Shown here: positions 1 to 11,971 of the stretch, in pieces
How the letters are laid out: the number at the start of each line of letters is the position of its first letter
Numbering within the stretch: position 1 is the first letter of the stretch
Assembly (NCBI GenBank): GCA_039583875.1
Contig: CM077150.1
Span: 49,428,261-49,492,260, forward strand
DNA length: 64,000 nt
Reading direction: 5' to 3'
DNA from: Platanthera guangdongensis
Taxonomy: Eukaryota > Streptophyta > Magnoliopsida > Asparagales > Orchidaceae
Program-made: the position numbers and the translations under genes
The notes under the pieces: generated by a model
Database searches by the model: none
Told to the model about the DNA's origin: nothing
Seen by the model: only the letters and a program-made list of their open reading frames with translations

Positions 1-364
1 CACAGTATATATCACAAAACAGGCGGTGAAGATACAAGATGATACGAGAGTAGCGCATCGCACATATCACAAAGCATTCTAGCAGAAGCCTAAACTACAA
101 CTTGAACTCCTCATGAATGCCCGTATCCTGGGTCGTATGCCTCCTCTCGACACATCGTCGAGCGAAAAATCGTCGACACCAAGGCCGACCGTCGACACGG
201 CCTCGACACGCCCTGCGACACGCCCGGGTCGCAGGCCATGTCTGCTATCAACGACCGTCGACTCCAAATTCGTTGACTGCACGGCCAAATCATCGACCCC
301 AGCTTGACACGCCCTGGGACACGCCCGTGTCCCAGGCCGTGTCACCCAAAAATGCCTGTTGAGA
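1..364. repeat. Gypsy LTR remnant with GC-rich hairpins
   Basis: Non-coding, GC-rich and full of inverted repeats. The clearest is at 306-343: an arm close to ACACGGCCTGGGACACG, a 2-nt CC spacer, then its reverse complement. The same hairpin family recurs at 19454-19489, 19644-19681 and 19759-19796 inside a Gypsy-derived insertion, so this is probably a truncated LTR of that family. Several GTCGAC and TCGTCGA words are interspersed. The short open frames across this stretch on both strands come from the repeats and show no protein family. The boundary near 364 is set by the start of similarity to the SIRE-B type LTR. Confidence 0.55.
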
Positions 365-1490
365 GAAAATTGGGCTGTTACAGACTTAGCTCGACGAACA
401 TTATTCTTTGGTCTACGAATCTTTGGACTACTACAGCATTCTGTCGAGATTATGTTCTCTAGTCTCAGGTCGACGAAATCAGTTCTCTACCCGACGAATT
501 TTGGATCATCTACTTCAACAACTAAGAACCAGAAGACTTGTGTCGACACTCAGAGTATATATCGACATGAACTAAGTCGACACTAGAAGAACTTGTGTCG
601 ACACCCGGATCATCAAAAAAAGAAAGTTTACAGACAGATAGAAAAGAAAAAGGATCATCAAAAAAAAGAAAGTTTACAGACAGAGCACAGTACACTCAAA
701 AGCATACGGAGATTACAGAGAAACAATTCAGTCTTGAGCAATCTGCTCTATCAACAAAAAGCATTCTCTGATACAGAGAAGCCCTTGACCAGAAGCTCAT
801 CAGTACCTGAAGAAGAACAACAACAATACCTATATCAAGAGTCTTCTTTCTTCAAGTACTCCAAGACACTTCAAAAGGACAACTTCAGTTCCATCTGTCA
901 AAGAAGTTCCTGAAGATTATTGCAGGTCAAGAATACAGTTTGAAGACCTATCACCCTGAAGCTTAGCTCCTGTGTTTCCCTAATTCATTCTACATCTCAG
1001 GGGGATCCATAAGCTATAATCAAACCCACAGTCTTCTCAGTTGTATATTGAGAAAGAGAAGACAAAATCATCTCTCACCCCTCTGTATAAAGGGTTGTCA
1101 TCTCCCTTCAAAATTGATTCCTTGGTTGCAAGTCTCCTGATCAAAAGACTTGGGTTAGTTTTTGAGCACCTGATCAAAAGCTCATTGGTGTCAGGCACCT
1201 GATCAAAAACCTGAGTGGATTCCTACCAAGGGTGGTAGAAGAGTGGATGTACCTAGGTTGGGGAACCACTATAAAATTCTTGTGTCATCTGGTTGCCTCT
1301 TTTTCTTTTATTCTTGATGTGCTTGTACATTAGGTTTATTGTGTGCTAGCTATATATATTTCTGCACTTTTAATGTACAACAAAAGTTGTAATAGTTGTT
1401 AAGAATTTTTTTAAGAATACTCTATTCACCCCCCCCCCCTAGAGTATTTCAGATCTAACTCTCACTTTCATCTTTTAATCAGGAGACTTG
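365..1490 (+). repeat. Truncated SIRE-B-type LTR, plus orientation
   Basis: Matches the reverse complement of the LTR at 43224-45060: a TTCGTCGA/GTCGAC motif block (380-600), the repeated phrase ctgatcaaaag (1136-1210), the segment gtggatgtacctaggttgg near 1243, and the LTR-end signature of SIRE elements, ctattcaccccccc followed by tagagtattt (1421-1450), ending in actttca at about 1490. The 5' part of the LTR is missing, so it is truncated at the left. No primer-binding site follows; instead an oppositely oriented LTR begins. Confidence 0.7.
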
Positions 1491-2707
1491 ACAACCAAAG
1501 GGGTTAACTTTTGAAGGATTTATAACCCTGTACATAGCTGGAAAAAGAAAAATGATGATGTTCTTCTCTGTCAACAATCTAAGAGAAGATTAGTGGATTT
1601 GAAGTTGTCAAAGCTCCCCTGAGATGAAGAATGGTTCAGGAAAAAGTGAGCTTTACTCAGGGTGTAGGCCTTCAGATTGTAGAGGATCTTCAGAAGCTTT
1701 TTGGACTGATATTGAATAGTTGTCCCTTAAAAAGCTCTGAAACTGATGGTGAAGAGCACTGTAAGAATCTGTATATCTCTGTATATATTTGTGTGTGTCT
1801 GTCTATCTTTGTATATCTGTGTGTAATCTCTGAATCTGTGTTTTTCTCTTCTGAAAAATAGTCCTTTTATATTCCTTGCAGAAAAATAGCATTTTAATTT
1901 GAATTCTATCATTGATTGACTGCAGAAAATCTGGGAGTTGAACAGCTAGTAATTGTCTTCAATTATTTCCTCAGCTGTCCCAGCAAATTGGCCAAATAAT
2001 TACTCTATGAATACCTTAATTAATGTTGCCTTGAAACGACTATATTCTTGAGAATATGAAGCATTAATTATCAGAGCATTTATAGGCATATAATAATGAA
2101 TTTGAAATCAAAACTGCCTTAGTCAAAACTGGAAAACTGCAGGGAAATTATTTGAATAGAACCTGTGAGAATGTAGATGAACTGAATCTATTTCGTTGAC
2201 CAAAGATCCAATTTCGTCGAGCTAAAATCCTCTCTTTCGTCGAGCTGAGCTCCAAGTTCTCTGAACAAAACATTTACTTACCAATCTAAGCTCCAAGATC
2301 GTAGAACTGAGATAGTCATTTCATCGTGCTGAACTTCTGGGAAGAAACTAGAATTCGTCGATCTCAGCTAAGATTTTGTCAAACTCAGCTCAAAGAAGAA
2401 AACTGAGTTCGTCGAGCTAAGCTAGTATTTCATCAAACTCAGCTCAGAGAAATAACTGAGTTCGCCGAACTCCGATCGACGAAAGTCGAGCTTAATTCAG
2501 CAATCTCTGAATGACTTTTTCTGCTCTTAGATAACTACTTTCTCTGGGGGTCTTCTGTCTTCTAAGTATTCTTAAGGTGGAAACCAATCATTCTAGGTTT
2601 GATGTCTTGACCTGGACTCTGACAAAAACCTATGACCCTAGACTATACAATGTGGGTCAATCTAAGAAATCGTAATAGTGAACCTGGCCCAAATCAACCA
2701 TAAAATA
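1491..2707 (-). repeat. Truncated SIRE-B-type LTR, minus orientation
   Basis: Colinear with the minus-strand LTR at 43224-45060: the 'agctcccctgagatg' block (1612 onward), the cluster of cgtcgagct words (2200-2480), and the distal part containing cctggcccaaatcaa (2683-2698), which corresponds to cctagcccaaatcaa near 45030. Together with 365-1490 it forms an inverted LTR pair meeting at the U5 ends. A TATCT/TGTGTGT-rich stretch (1770-1830) is part of it. The junction at 2707 runs directly into Gypsy pol sequence with no duplication seen. Confidence 0.65.
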
Positions 2708-3391
2708 GGTGGGGTTCCAATAGGGTACTATCGCAAGTTTGTTGAAGGATTTTCGAAGATCGCCTTTCACTTCAGTGCACTGATAAAGAAGGGTGTATCT
2801 TTTGTGTGTGCACCCAAATGTGAAGCTGCATTCCAAGAGCTAAAGGACCATCTTACCTCCGTGCCAATCATTGCCCAACCATCTAAGAAGGAAGGATTCC
2901 AGGTTTATACTGATGCATCCTATCAAGGCATTGGGACTGTGTTGATGAAACACGGGCATGTGATTGCATACGCTTCTAGACAGCTCAAGAAGCATGAAGT
3001 GAATTACCTTGTGCATGATTTGGAGTTGGGAGTAGTGGTCTTCGCTTTGAAGATATGGAGACACTATCTATGTGGAGTCCACTATGAGATCTTTTTAGAT
3101 CATACAAACTTGAAGTACATCCACACCCATAAGGATCTTGACTTGAGGAAGAGGCATTTGCTGGAGTTTTTATGTGATTATAAGTTTACATTGAACAATC
3201 ACCCTGGGAACGCGGACTCAGTGGTAGATGCTCTAAGTAGGAAGGCACCTGTATCAAGCCTTGAATCCCAACTAATGGAGATAAAGTTTGTTAGAGTACT
3301 TGAAGAGATGAAGATTTCACTGGTGTCTAAGGCTTGTCCCGAGGCCTATACAGAGTATCTCGCCACAATGAGTATACTTTGTTACATTTGA
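2678..3391 (+). pseudogene. Gypsy (Tekay/Del-like) RT end and RNase H fragment
   Basis: A 237-codon open frame whose family resemblance begins at about codon 15 ([14 protein letters not shown]), the standard segment at the end of Ty3-Gypsy reverse transcriptase. RNase H follows: [10 protein letters not shown] with the first catalytic Asp, [13 protein letters not shown], then [18 protein letters not shown] with the catalytic Glu, [10 protein letters not shown] with a third catalytic Asp, and [11 protein letters not shown] with the last. The polymerase core with its YxDD is absent, so the element is cut at its 5' side at about 2708. The frame starts upstream inside the LTR junction, so its first Met is not a genuine start. 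Best read as chromovirus pol, Tekay/Del-like from the tail seen further on. Confidence 0.8.
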
Positions 3392-4533
3392 GATCGGATT
3401 CAGGCAGAGCAAGGGAAGGACGCTACTTTGGCCCCTGTGTTTCAAGTAATTATAGGAGGATCAACAAGGGATATATTCTAAATGAAGACCTCATTTATTT
3501 CCACAGCAGACTTTATATTCCCGCAGGTGGTGGGATTCGGGAATATATCTTGAGAGAGGCCCATTGCACAAAATATATGCTGCATCCCGGAATTGCCAAA
3601 ATGTACAATGATTTGTGAAGGACCATGTTTTGGCCGGGAATGAAGAGAGATGTCACATACTATGTTACACACAGTGAGGCTTCTCAGAAGATAAAGGTGG
3701 ACTGCAAGAGCCCTAGTGGATTATTGCAGTCGTTGCCCATTCCAGAGTGGAAGTTCGAGGATATTTCCATGGATTTTGTTCACGGTCTTCCCCGATCTCG
3801 CTCAGGGAATGACTCAGTTTGGGTGATTGTGGATCACTTAACAAAAGTTGCCAGGTTTATTCGATGAGGAAGGAAGAGCATGTTGATGTATTTGTGCTTC
3901 TCTTTGTGGAGCAGTGCGTTCGGTACCATGGGGTGCCCAAGAGAATAGCCTCGGACTGTGATGGTTGCTTCACCTCTAAGGAATGGGTGGCATTTCAAGC
4001 ATATTTGGGTTCTCGCCTAACATTTAGCACATCTCTTCACTCTCAGTCTGACGACCAGTCTAAGAGAACAATCAGAACCATGGAGGATTTATTGAGGCTA
4101 TGCGTTTTGGATAGGGGAGAGCCGTGAGATACTTCTACCATTCGTAGAGTTTTCATATAATAATAATCACCAAGCAAGCATCAGAATGACACCTTATGAA
4201 GCACTCTATGGTAGGAGGTACAATACCCAACTATCATGTGTTCAAGACGAGAATATTAAGGCATTTGGAGTGGATTACATCGATGACACCGATGCTATGA
4301 TTAGGTTGATCCGAGATCACATGCAAGAGGCTCAGAGCCGACAGACGAAGTACTATGATGCAAAGCACGGGATGGTGGAATTCCAAGTGGGTGACAAGGT
4401 ATTTCTAAAGATCAAGCCGATGCTTGGAATATTATGTATTCGTGGAAGGAAGAAGCTCAGCCCGCGATACATGGGGCCTTATACAATTTTGGAGAAAATT
4501 GGTCCCTTGGCTTATAGGCTGGAGCTACCATAG
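3334..4533 (+). pseudogene. Gypsy integrase, broken
   Basis: Integrase spread over several frames. The N-terminal zinc-binding region is recognisable (LHPGIAKMYNDL), but its CxxC half has decayed to YYVTHSEAS, so metal binding is lost. The core has EDISMDFVHGLP (first Asp) in the frame 3625-3867, ASDCDGCFTSKEW (second Asp) in the next frame 3819-4127, and a PYEALYGRR block from 4186. The C-terminal GPY/F module (SPRYMGPYTILEKIGPLAYRL) ends at 4533. There is a TGA at 3616-3618, a frameshift in the 3819-3867 overlap and another near 4125. It continues the RNase H fragment of the same element. Confidence 0.75.
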
Positions 4534-4807
4534 GAATTGGAGAATCTATATGATGTCTTTCATGTGTCTTCCCGTAGGAAAGCATTACTTTGGCTTGAGC
4601 AGTATGTCACTACTACATTTGGCCATGTGGCATCTGATAAATCATTTTAACTAGAACCTGTGCGGATAGTAGATTAGGAAGTACGAAGGTTGATGAGAAA
4701 AAGTGTTCCATTAGTGAAGGTATTATGGTCAAACCATGGAAAAGAGGAGTACATTTGGGAGCCTATGGACCTTTTGCAGCAGCGCTACCCAGAGTTGTTT
4801 CTCTAAG
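4534..4807 (+). pseudogene. C-terminal tail of Gypsy pol
   Basis: Reading across frames after a TAG at 4531-4533 gives a YDVFHVS block, then EPVRIVD, VPLVKVLWSNHGKEEYIWEP and RYPELFL ending at 4807. This tail with its VLW-NHG-EE-WEP core is typical of the C-terminus of Tekay/Del-like chromoviruses. It marks the end of the pol gene and leads to the purine-rich segment and 3' LTR. Several frame changes show that it is not translated intact. Confidence 0.65.
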
Positions 4808-4989
4808 GTAAATTTAAAATACTTACATTATATACCTCATAATTTATTATCTGTAGTCTTAGCTCGATTTCGGGGACAAAATATTTTGTTTGTTTATAGG
4901 ATTTTTAACATCCCATTTCAAGTTACACCCCTCGTAGGTGTTGCGGTGTCACTATGGTGACTTGATTCAACAGTTAGATCAGACCCGGT

Positions 4990-5340
4990 GTGAATTAGTC
5001 GAGAAGACTTGTGAAATCATTGAGAAGACTTGTAATTTGTCGAGAGGCCTGGAGAATTCATCGAGAAGACTCGTGAAATCGTCGTGAATACTTGTAATTT
5101 GTCGATACGCCTAGAGAATTGGTTGAGTGAACTCGTGAAGACTCGACGAAGTCATTGAGTGAACTCGTGTGTACTTGTAAAATCCATCAAGGTGTTCGTC
5201 AAAAGTACTCATGAGTTCGTCAAAAGGATTTGACAAAATTCGTTGAGAGGTTCGTCGAGTGGACTCATGCATTCGTCAAAATGACTTGTGTAACGGACAT
5301 AACGCACTCAACGATTCATCGAATGATTACGACGATTCAT
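4990..5340. repeat. Phased TCGTCGA-type array in Gypsy LTR
   Basis: Variants of a 7-mer (tagtcga, tcattga, ttgtcga, tcatcga, tcgtcg, ttgtcga) recur about every 20-21 bp, separated by 13-14 bp fillers such as gaagacttgtgaaa and gaggcctggagaat. The filler is partly repeated as well, so the array could have grown by tandem duplication and then diverged. Further copies continue less regularly to about 5340. Confidence 0.7.
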
Positions 5341-5501
5341 CGAGTCTACAAGATGATTGGACTTAATGTTTTTCTGTGCTGAATCTATGCACGACAAAGT
5401 CATTTACGGTACGTCCAAACTTGTACAGAATGGCAGTTAATGACTTGTCTTTTTAGAGGAAATAAGTTTTTATTATAATAAGGGTTGTACAATGAGAGAA
5501 T

Positions 5502-6608
5502 TGTTGGGTTTCTATGAGATGCACATCACATGTGCACAGAATAAGAAGGAATCAAGAAAACCCCAAGAGAAATGGATCTTGCGATGAACATTGATTAATA
5601 AGTGGAAAACACAACTTTAGATAAAAGTATACCTTAACGGGATTGAGTCACTACTCAGCCAAGGTGCTCCAAGGAAATTTGATGAACAATTACAGCTGGA
5701 GATCCAAGCATAGAATTATATCTACGCCACTACGGGTATCCATACAAGCAAGAAGAACCGTTAGAATCTTGTCACACAAGATCTAGGTTGGAAGACGGAA
5801 TGCCCTCAACATCTCCATGGATTGCTAGATTCGTGAAAGGAGAGGCGGTGGTGATGAAGACGAAGCTTAGGAAACACTTTCCCAGCAATGGAAACGAATC
5901 GGGATGGTCGGCAGCACAGAGCAGTGGCTGCGACTTCTAGGTTGCAGAACTGTTCCGTCGCGAAGAAGAAGTTGCCACACTCACGATCTGAATTGATTAG
6001 GTCAAGCGTATATGGAGATAACATTTATCTCATCTAAATATATATATCAAAACAACAGTTACCCGCAGACCAGACCGAAATTGTACTTAGAAGAATTAAA
6101 CTGGATCAAAGACCATTCGTCGAAATGACACGAATACACCTGAAAAATCAAAGACCATTCATCAAAATAATACGTGAACATCCGACAAATTTTGATAGAA
6201 TAAACTCGTCTAAACAACAAGAGATCATTCGACGAATCCAAGTCTAATTCGTCGAAATGTCAAGAGACATTATGATGAATCCAGATCGATTTGTCAGAAC
6301 AACAAGAGAAAATTCAAAAAATTTACTGAGTCATTCGGCGAATTCAGATATAATAGTACTCAAATCGTCAAGACACTTCTCGACGATATACCTGGTCACC
6401 TATATTCACAATATAGGTCCTCGGTTGATCCACCTCCAAATCCATAATGTTGTAGGCTTGGCCTTTCACTCATATCACATATGAGAAATGCCAACACAAA
6501 CCATTCCAACTTCTCCAATACTCTTATGTGAGACCACATAAGCTCATATTGCGTTGGCAGTGAGACTACCTGTTTGACCACTTCTAGATCACAATGGTGA
6601 CACTAACA
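5502..6608 (-). repeat. Solo LTR of Copia-1 family
   Basis: Bounded by tgttgggttt at 5502 and gatcacaatggtgacactaaca at 6608, the reverse complements of the Copia-1 LTR end (aaaacccaaca, 13678) and start (tgttggtgttacc, 12332). The 5 bp AGAAT occurs immediately on each side (5497-5501 and 6609-6613), a perfect target-site duplication. There is no internal sequence, so this is the product of LTR-LTR recombination. It carries its own attcgtcga/attcgacgaa motifs (6115-6250 and 6370-6385). It lies inside the Gypsy LTR and is therefore younger than it. Confidence 0.85.
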
Positions 6609-8290
6609 AGAATGACATATGGCAAGAAGACTTTCGACCCTAAAATCACCAGCCACTTCTTTATAAGGATAATTCGAACCCTATAAGGCTTCTTCATCGG
6701 TCTACCTTTTCCCTCTTTCTGAAGAACAACGAACCGAACTCAATACTGCAGGAAAAGTGAGCATGACATGCCACCAAGAAGGACATGATTCATTGCTGGA
6801 AATCAGGTAAGCTTTCTACCCTCTCCCTTGGTGCTAGATCTTTAGGTCGAAAGTTTAGGAGAGACATCGGCTCAAGAGAGCTTGATTGGGAGTTTAATGG
6901 AGATTTCCTATGAAGGAACCACGCTAGAACTTTCGTTCTAGGGTATTAATTGCTACATGAACATCTTTAACCACCTCCTCTCTTAATTACGAAGATGGAG
7001 GACTTGATTTCATGAAGATCTGTGGTCTAATGAGGGAGAAAGGGAAGATAGAAGTTTTATATGCTTTGTGTGATGGCTGGAGGAAGGAGATGAACCAATG
7101 TCGTTCATCTGTCTTTACGATGCGTGCAAAAGTGATGTACAAAAATCTATTTGTTGTCCGCAGTTGACTTTTAGGCCGATTATAGGTATGATCAGTTATG
7201 ATTCAGGTATCAAGCTCAACACAAAAGTTGTAGCCCTCGAAAAGACCTTTCTAATGGATTGTTACACTATTTCTTGGGATTTTCTGTAGCTCCCTAAAAG
7301 TGAGTTCGAAATTGCTGTATTGAAATAATATTGTGCAGATTTGACAATTCTCTCATAATAATACCTATACAATGAACATGAAATTTGGGTGAGATGCACT
7401 TGATGATGTTTTGCTAACCCCGCTGTGTTCATAAGATTTGGAGAAAATGTGTTGATGTATTGATAATCACTTCTTATAATAATCATTCATGGATAAGAGT
7501 ATTGGAACCTTATTGGGGCTGAAGATTGTGGACATGATCGAAATGCTAGATCTGAGCTATGATGGAATACATGACGATTGAGATAATGAATGTGGAAATA
7601 AATAATATTCTTGGATTTTACTAATGATTAACACTGTTTCGTTAAGATAAATCTAAAGCAGATAATGGCAGATACAAATGTTGAGGCATCCTATGTTAAG
7701 GTAAAAAGGGACTTGGGGTGGTGCCCTTGTGTGCTTAAGGGCACTGGTAAGACATGATGAAGGGACTCAGATGGAGCCCTTGTTTGCTTGGGAGTACGGT
7801 AATGTGAGAGGTTTGAATGTGAATGTGTGTGTTTGGCCACATGGTGGTTGACATTGTGTTGAGAATTAATGTGGTAAGTCAATAGGCTTGCCATCCATCA
7901 TAATGTCGGAAGCTGGCAGTTGAACCTAGGATGGTTGGGCTGGGCTCTTTGGTGCTTACTTCCTGAAGACCCATTCTGTGCCCGTTGAGCCGGTTTGGTC
8001 GGGCTCCTTGGTGCTTACTTCCCGAAGACCCCTTCCATGCAGTTAGGGCAGTTGGGCTCGGTTATTTTGCACATCTACCCAAGACCCATTATGTGTCGTG
8101 TACGCAGGAGCTCCGCTTGTTGGAGGACGATAAAGCTGAGGCATATGGAGGCATAGGCTAGGTATTGTGGATACCCTCCTAGTAGTGGATATGCCCGCTC
8201 CACTATCCCCATTGGGCCACTACAGGTGATGCCGGAGAAGATCACTGCCTCTCGAAAAGTGTGAACTAAGTTCAATGTCGACATAACAAA

Positions 8291-8311
8291 TGTGTGTGTG
8301 TGTGTGTGTGT
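8291..8311. repeat. (TG)n microsatellite
   Basis: A run of about ten TG dinucleotides within the Gypsy LTR. Confidence 0.9.
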
Positions 8312-9149
8312 TTGCATGGGTGGGTCATCATATTGCATTCATTCATTTCATTGCATTGCACCGCATAAGATTTTCATCATATAAATTTGTATGGACACTT
8401 TTATATGATGAGTTACTTTGATGTACCTGATCCTTAACTTATAAATTTGTATGAGCAATTTTTATAAGTTAAGTTAAATTCTGTACTTTTATTTAATATG
8501 TTGTTAGAGTTGATATGCTTTTGTATATGTAGATATTTATTATTGTTACATGTTTATTATGAATGTGCTGATATATATATGAACTGCTAGATCATCAACA
8601 CTCTCATGTCACTTATTTGTTATTATATTATTGTTATATTGTGTGGCTCCTTCTTTTTCCCCGCCCAGTGACTAAGAGTAGCGAGGATGAGCGGATATAA
8701 AGCCACTTAGTCTTTCTGACTAACGGTTGCTACGTTTGGCATTTTAGGAAGATACCCCCGCAGATGGAGCAGCAACAACGCCTTGTGTAGGAGGACAGTT
8801 AGGCTAGGGGGACAGGGCCTGATACGATGATACCATCACTCCCTTCTGCGATTGATGTGAGTTTTGAGAGTTATGATGTAGCCTTCGGCAGATTTACGTA
8901 CTCTGATATTGATGGAGCTTATGTAGCTTCTTATGTTGTTGGACTATTTTGGACAATTACCTTTATGTGAATCATGACTTTTGTGAGCTTATATTTATTG
9001 GGTTGGCATTTTAGATATCAGAAATTAGTTGGCAGAATAGATGGCTTGTGGTACAGATTAGCTCTTTTGCTGATGCTACCACAAGCCGACTTTTTTGGGC
9101 ATAAAATTCCCCTCAGCCATGTCTTGTGCTCCGGGAGGGGGATTTTACA

Positions 9150-9689
9150 CTAGGTAAGCCTTGAATCAAGTTAACTAGATTGAACCACAAATGTTCTTAT
9201 GAGTGCGTGAGGACCAATTGGTCACACCATGAGGGTTCACATACCCAAACTTAGCCAATCATAGGTTGAAACATAACCCTTAAAGTAAACAAAGGTCATT
9301 ATAGGTCAACCTAGGTCAATTATTAAGGTCTAAAACCTTAGGATTGTGTCTAGACTCAATTGTACCATTCCATGACTCACATCACCCCATGGTGATGCCA
9401 TATCATTAATTTGGTCAAGAATTAACCATGCATGGTCAAACTCAACCATGAAAGGGTTGACCAATCTCATTTCCTTAAGATTTGGTCTAAATTAGTGTAG
9501 CCCAAATCCTTAAGACTCTGAAATGTGCATCTCTCCATTATATGCCAAAACTTATTTGATTGAGATTCTCTTCCAAAATAGATATTATATCTATTATTGT
9601 CTCTTATCTTGTATATATTTGGATTCAATTTAATAGCAAATAAATAAATTTGTTTAAAATGTATTTTGTGAATAATTATAAAATATTAG
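9150..9689. other. Unassigned intergenic stretch
   Basis: AT-rich with frequent ggtca and aaccatg words and no convincing coding potential, terminal repeats or target duplications. It lies between the end of the Gypsy LTR and the CACTA subterminal region. It could be old transposon sequence or unique DNA. Confidence 0.5.
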
Positions 9690-10028
9690 TGACCAACTAT
9701 TTCGTCATTAAATGAGACATTTAATGACAAACAATTTGGTCATTATTGCATTAAACAATTAGTGACTAAATTAATTTGGTCACAAAAAAGTACCTTTGGT
9801 GGCAAAAAATTTAGTCACTTAAAAATAATTAGCAACGAAGATTTGTTTCATCACTAAAAGTATGCATTTAGTGACTAAAATTAATTTAGTCACAAAATAC
9901 ATTTAGTGACAGGCCTTTTGCAACCACCTTGTGACAAATTAAATTTGATCATTAAATGTCTTTAGTGACCAATACACAATATTTAGTGATTAAAATTTTG
10001 GTCACTAAAAGCTTGTTTTCTTGTAGTG
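9690..10028 (+). mobile_element. CACTA (En/Spm) transposon terminus
   Basis: Ends in ttttcttgtagtg at 10016-10028, the reverse complement of CACTACAAGAAAA, the terminal inverted repeat typical of plant CACTA elements. Before it stand many copies in both orientations of a subterminal word close to tttagtgac / gtcactaaa (9688-10007), which in this superfamily are transposase-binding sites. I found no matching CACTACAAG end to the left, so only this terminus can be delimited; the element is truncated, or its other end lies outside the window or has decayed. Confidence 0.8.
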
Positions 10029-11971
10029 AGTCTAAATCAACCACCTCCTCACAATGGAGAGAGGACTCCCATGGAAAAGCCTCCATTAAACTTTTAAGAA
10101 AGGATTAATAAGTTTTGTTTAAACCCTAACCACCTTTGTAACCCCAAAGAATCGAGAAGAAGTATGGGAGATCGTCGATGGCAATTGGAGAGTAAGAGGA
10201 AGATTTCCTCCACCATACCTCCACCGTGCCTCTAAGACTTTGTTTTACGTCCACAACCGCCATTGAGATTGTTATCTGAACTCCTTTGGTGCGTAAATCG
10301 TTTAGGTGGAAGAATAAAGGCATTTCAGCCACCAAATAGCCTTTCTCGGCCACACCCACCTCAGACCACCTCTAGAAATGGTGGCATTCCAGTCCTTTTA
10401 ATATTCATTGGAGAGCACCTAATTGGACGGAGGAGCTTTATGGTTTCTTCTTTGACCCTTGAGGTGGCTTCCATCACAGGAGAAGATGAATCCAAGTGGT
10501 TGTGGCCTGGGAAATGAACAATCTGAACATTCCGATGATTATCGATGGAGACTAGCCACCAGACTGCCACCAAAATGACCACCATCATTCGACGAGTCAA
10601 ATTGAATTGGACCCCACCGCGGGGATAACCAGAATGAAGTGGTAATCAGAATGAAATCAGAGCATTTAGAGTCGTTGATATAACGAGGAAGATGAAATCA
10701 GAGCCCCAGATAACCTCAACAATGACTATAGATATGTGTTATGGATTGTAATGACCTAATCCAAAGTATTTGTTATATCATTTGGGGTTTGATTTAATCT
10801 GCACCGTCCATTATAATTTAAGATACGTGTTGCACGCTATCCATAGAACATGCATATGTATTGAAATAAATGTGACACGTTATTTATTTAGTGCACTCAA
10901 TTTATGCTGAAAATATAAGGTCCTTATTTTCTATAAACATTAATGTGTTCAAAATGAACTCTGTAGAGGACACCAAGACCTTTTCAGAATGGTGTGCCAC
11001 CATCCATGGTGACACCTCTGGCTACCAAAAAAATCTACTCTAAATTAGGTCTATCCTAACTTAAGAAAATAAAAATAAATTGTATCTTTCTCTTGAATTT
11101 AGTATTATGGTCTAAAATTTGGTTCATGTAATATAAATATGTCAAAGAATCCCTTGTATAAATATTAGAATTTTTGGAAAAACTTTTCTAAAGTTTTTGG
11201 TTAATATTTGAACTTGTGATATGATTTAAATAAATGAAAAATTTGGACTTCCAATAATTATTCTGGTCACAAATTTTGGTAAATCCTTAGACGGGAATTG
11301 ATTCTTCTGTGACCTAAATTTGGATTCATTTGGAGTTCATTTTCTCTATTTTTCACTCAAAATGATTTGTATAATTTTATAAAGTATTTTATTGTGATAT
11401 TATTATAGAGTCTATGTGAACACTTTATATTTACATGCTTACTGTTTGAGGGCATTTGGATGAGACAATTGTCTTGTTCCAAATTATGTCGATAATACCA
11501 TGTGTTACACCCATTAGCTTTCAACCATGTAATCATTATACACTTGTGTAGTGATATAACTTCTTATGTTTGGAGAGTATGTTCTCCAAATACCCAGGGA
11601 TCATGTCACATATTATGAAAACATTTAGCATGTACATTGCCTACAATTTTTATGTGTTGGTTTGTTAAGAATAGTTTTATAAGTATGATACCTTTTTATA
11701 TGAACCATTCTTCGTAGGTAATTTTTAATCACATGTTGAGCTTGTATTTGAGGATGCATTTTGATGTTTATGGATGAATAATGTTAAAATCTACTTTGTA
11801 TAATGGTTGTTAAGTTCTTTTACTATCTTCCGATAAACTGTTCGTGCATATAACACTAGTGGTGGGTAGTCTAGTTTAGACTAGTAACATATATATCATT
11901 GCGTTCGTACATAAGTCACAATCATAATTATGATGTGTGATTAGTTGTGTGACTGGTACTACTTGTTGGAG
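10029..11971. other. Unassigned, AT-rich intergenic sequence
   Basis: About 1.9 kb without a recognisable gene or transposon protein on either strand. The first 600 bp are less AT-rich and hold a 77-codon minus-strand frame (10126-10359) and an 84-codon plus-strand frame (10263-10517) that overlap and resemble no family I know. From 10740 the sequence is AT-rich with no repeat structure that I can delimit. It may be old degraded transposon or unique DNA. Confidence 0.5.

Larger units (their letters stand above)
4904..9149 (+). repeat. 3' LTR of Tekay/Del-like Gypsy element (split)
   Basis: Upstream, gatttcggggacaaaa (4865-4880) is the decayed version of the sequence that usually precedes the polypurine tract and LTR of these chromoviruses. 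The LTR begins tttaacatccc at 4904, apparently TGTAACATCCC with the G lost, and ends gggaggggattttaca at 9149, which mirrors it as expected for TG...CA ends. It is split by the solo LTR at 5502-6608; without that insert and one TSD copy it is about 3.1 kb, normal for this lineage. 4990-5340 holds a phased motif array. 6614-9149 shows nothing coding. The 5' LTR and the front of the element are absent. Confidence 0.65.

Noticed and set aside
1770..1830. TCTGTATATCT-rich tract as a separate microsatellite
   Set aside because: Corresponds to a similar tract in the SIRE-B LTR (43975-44060) and is part of that LTR.
10126..10600. Possible small host gene in the unassigned stretch
   Set aside because: Only short frames (77-84 codons) overlapping on both strands, no recognisable protein, no splice pattern that I could support.
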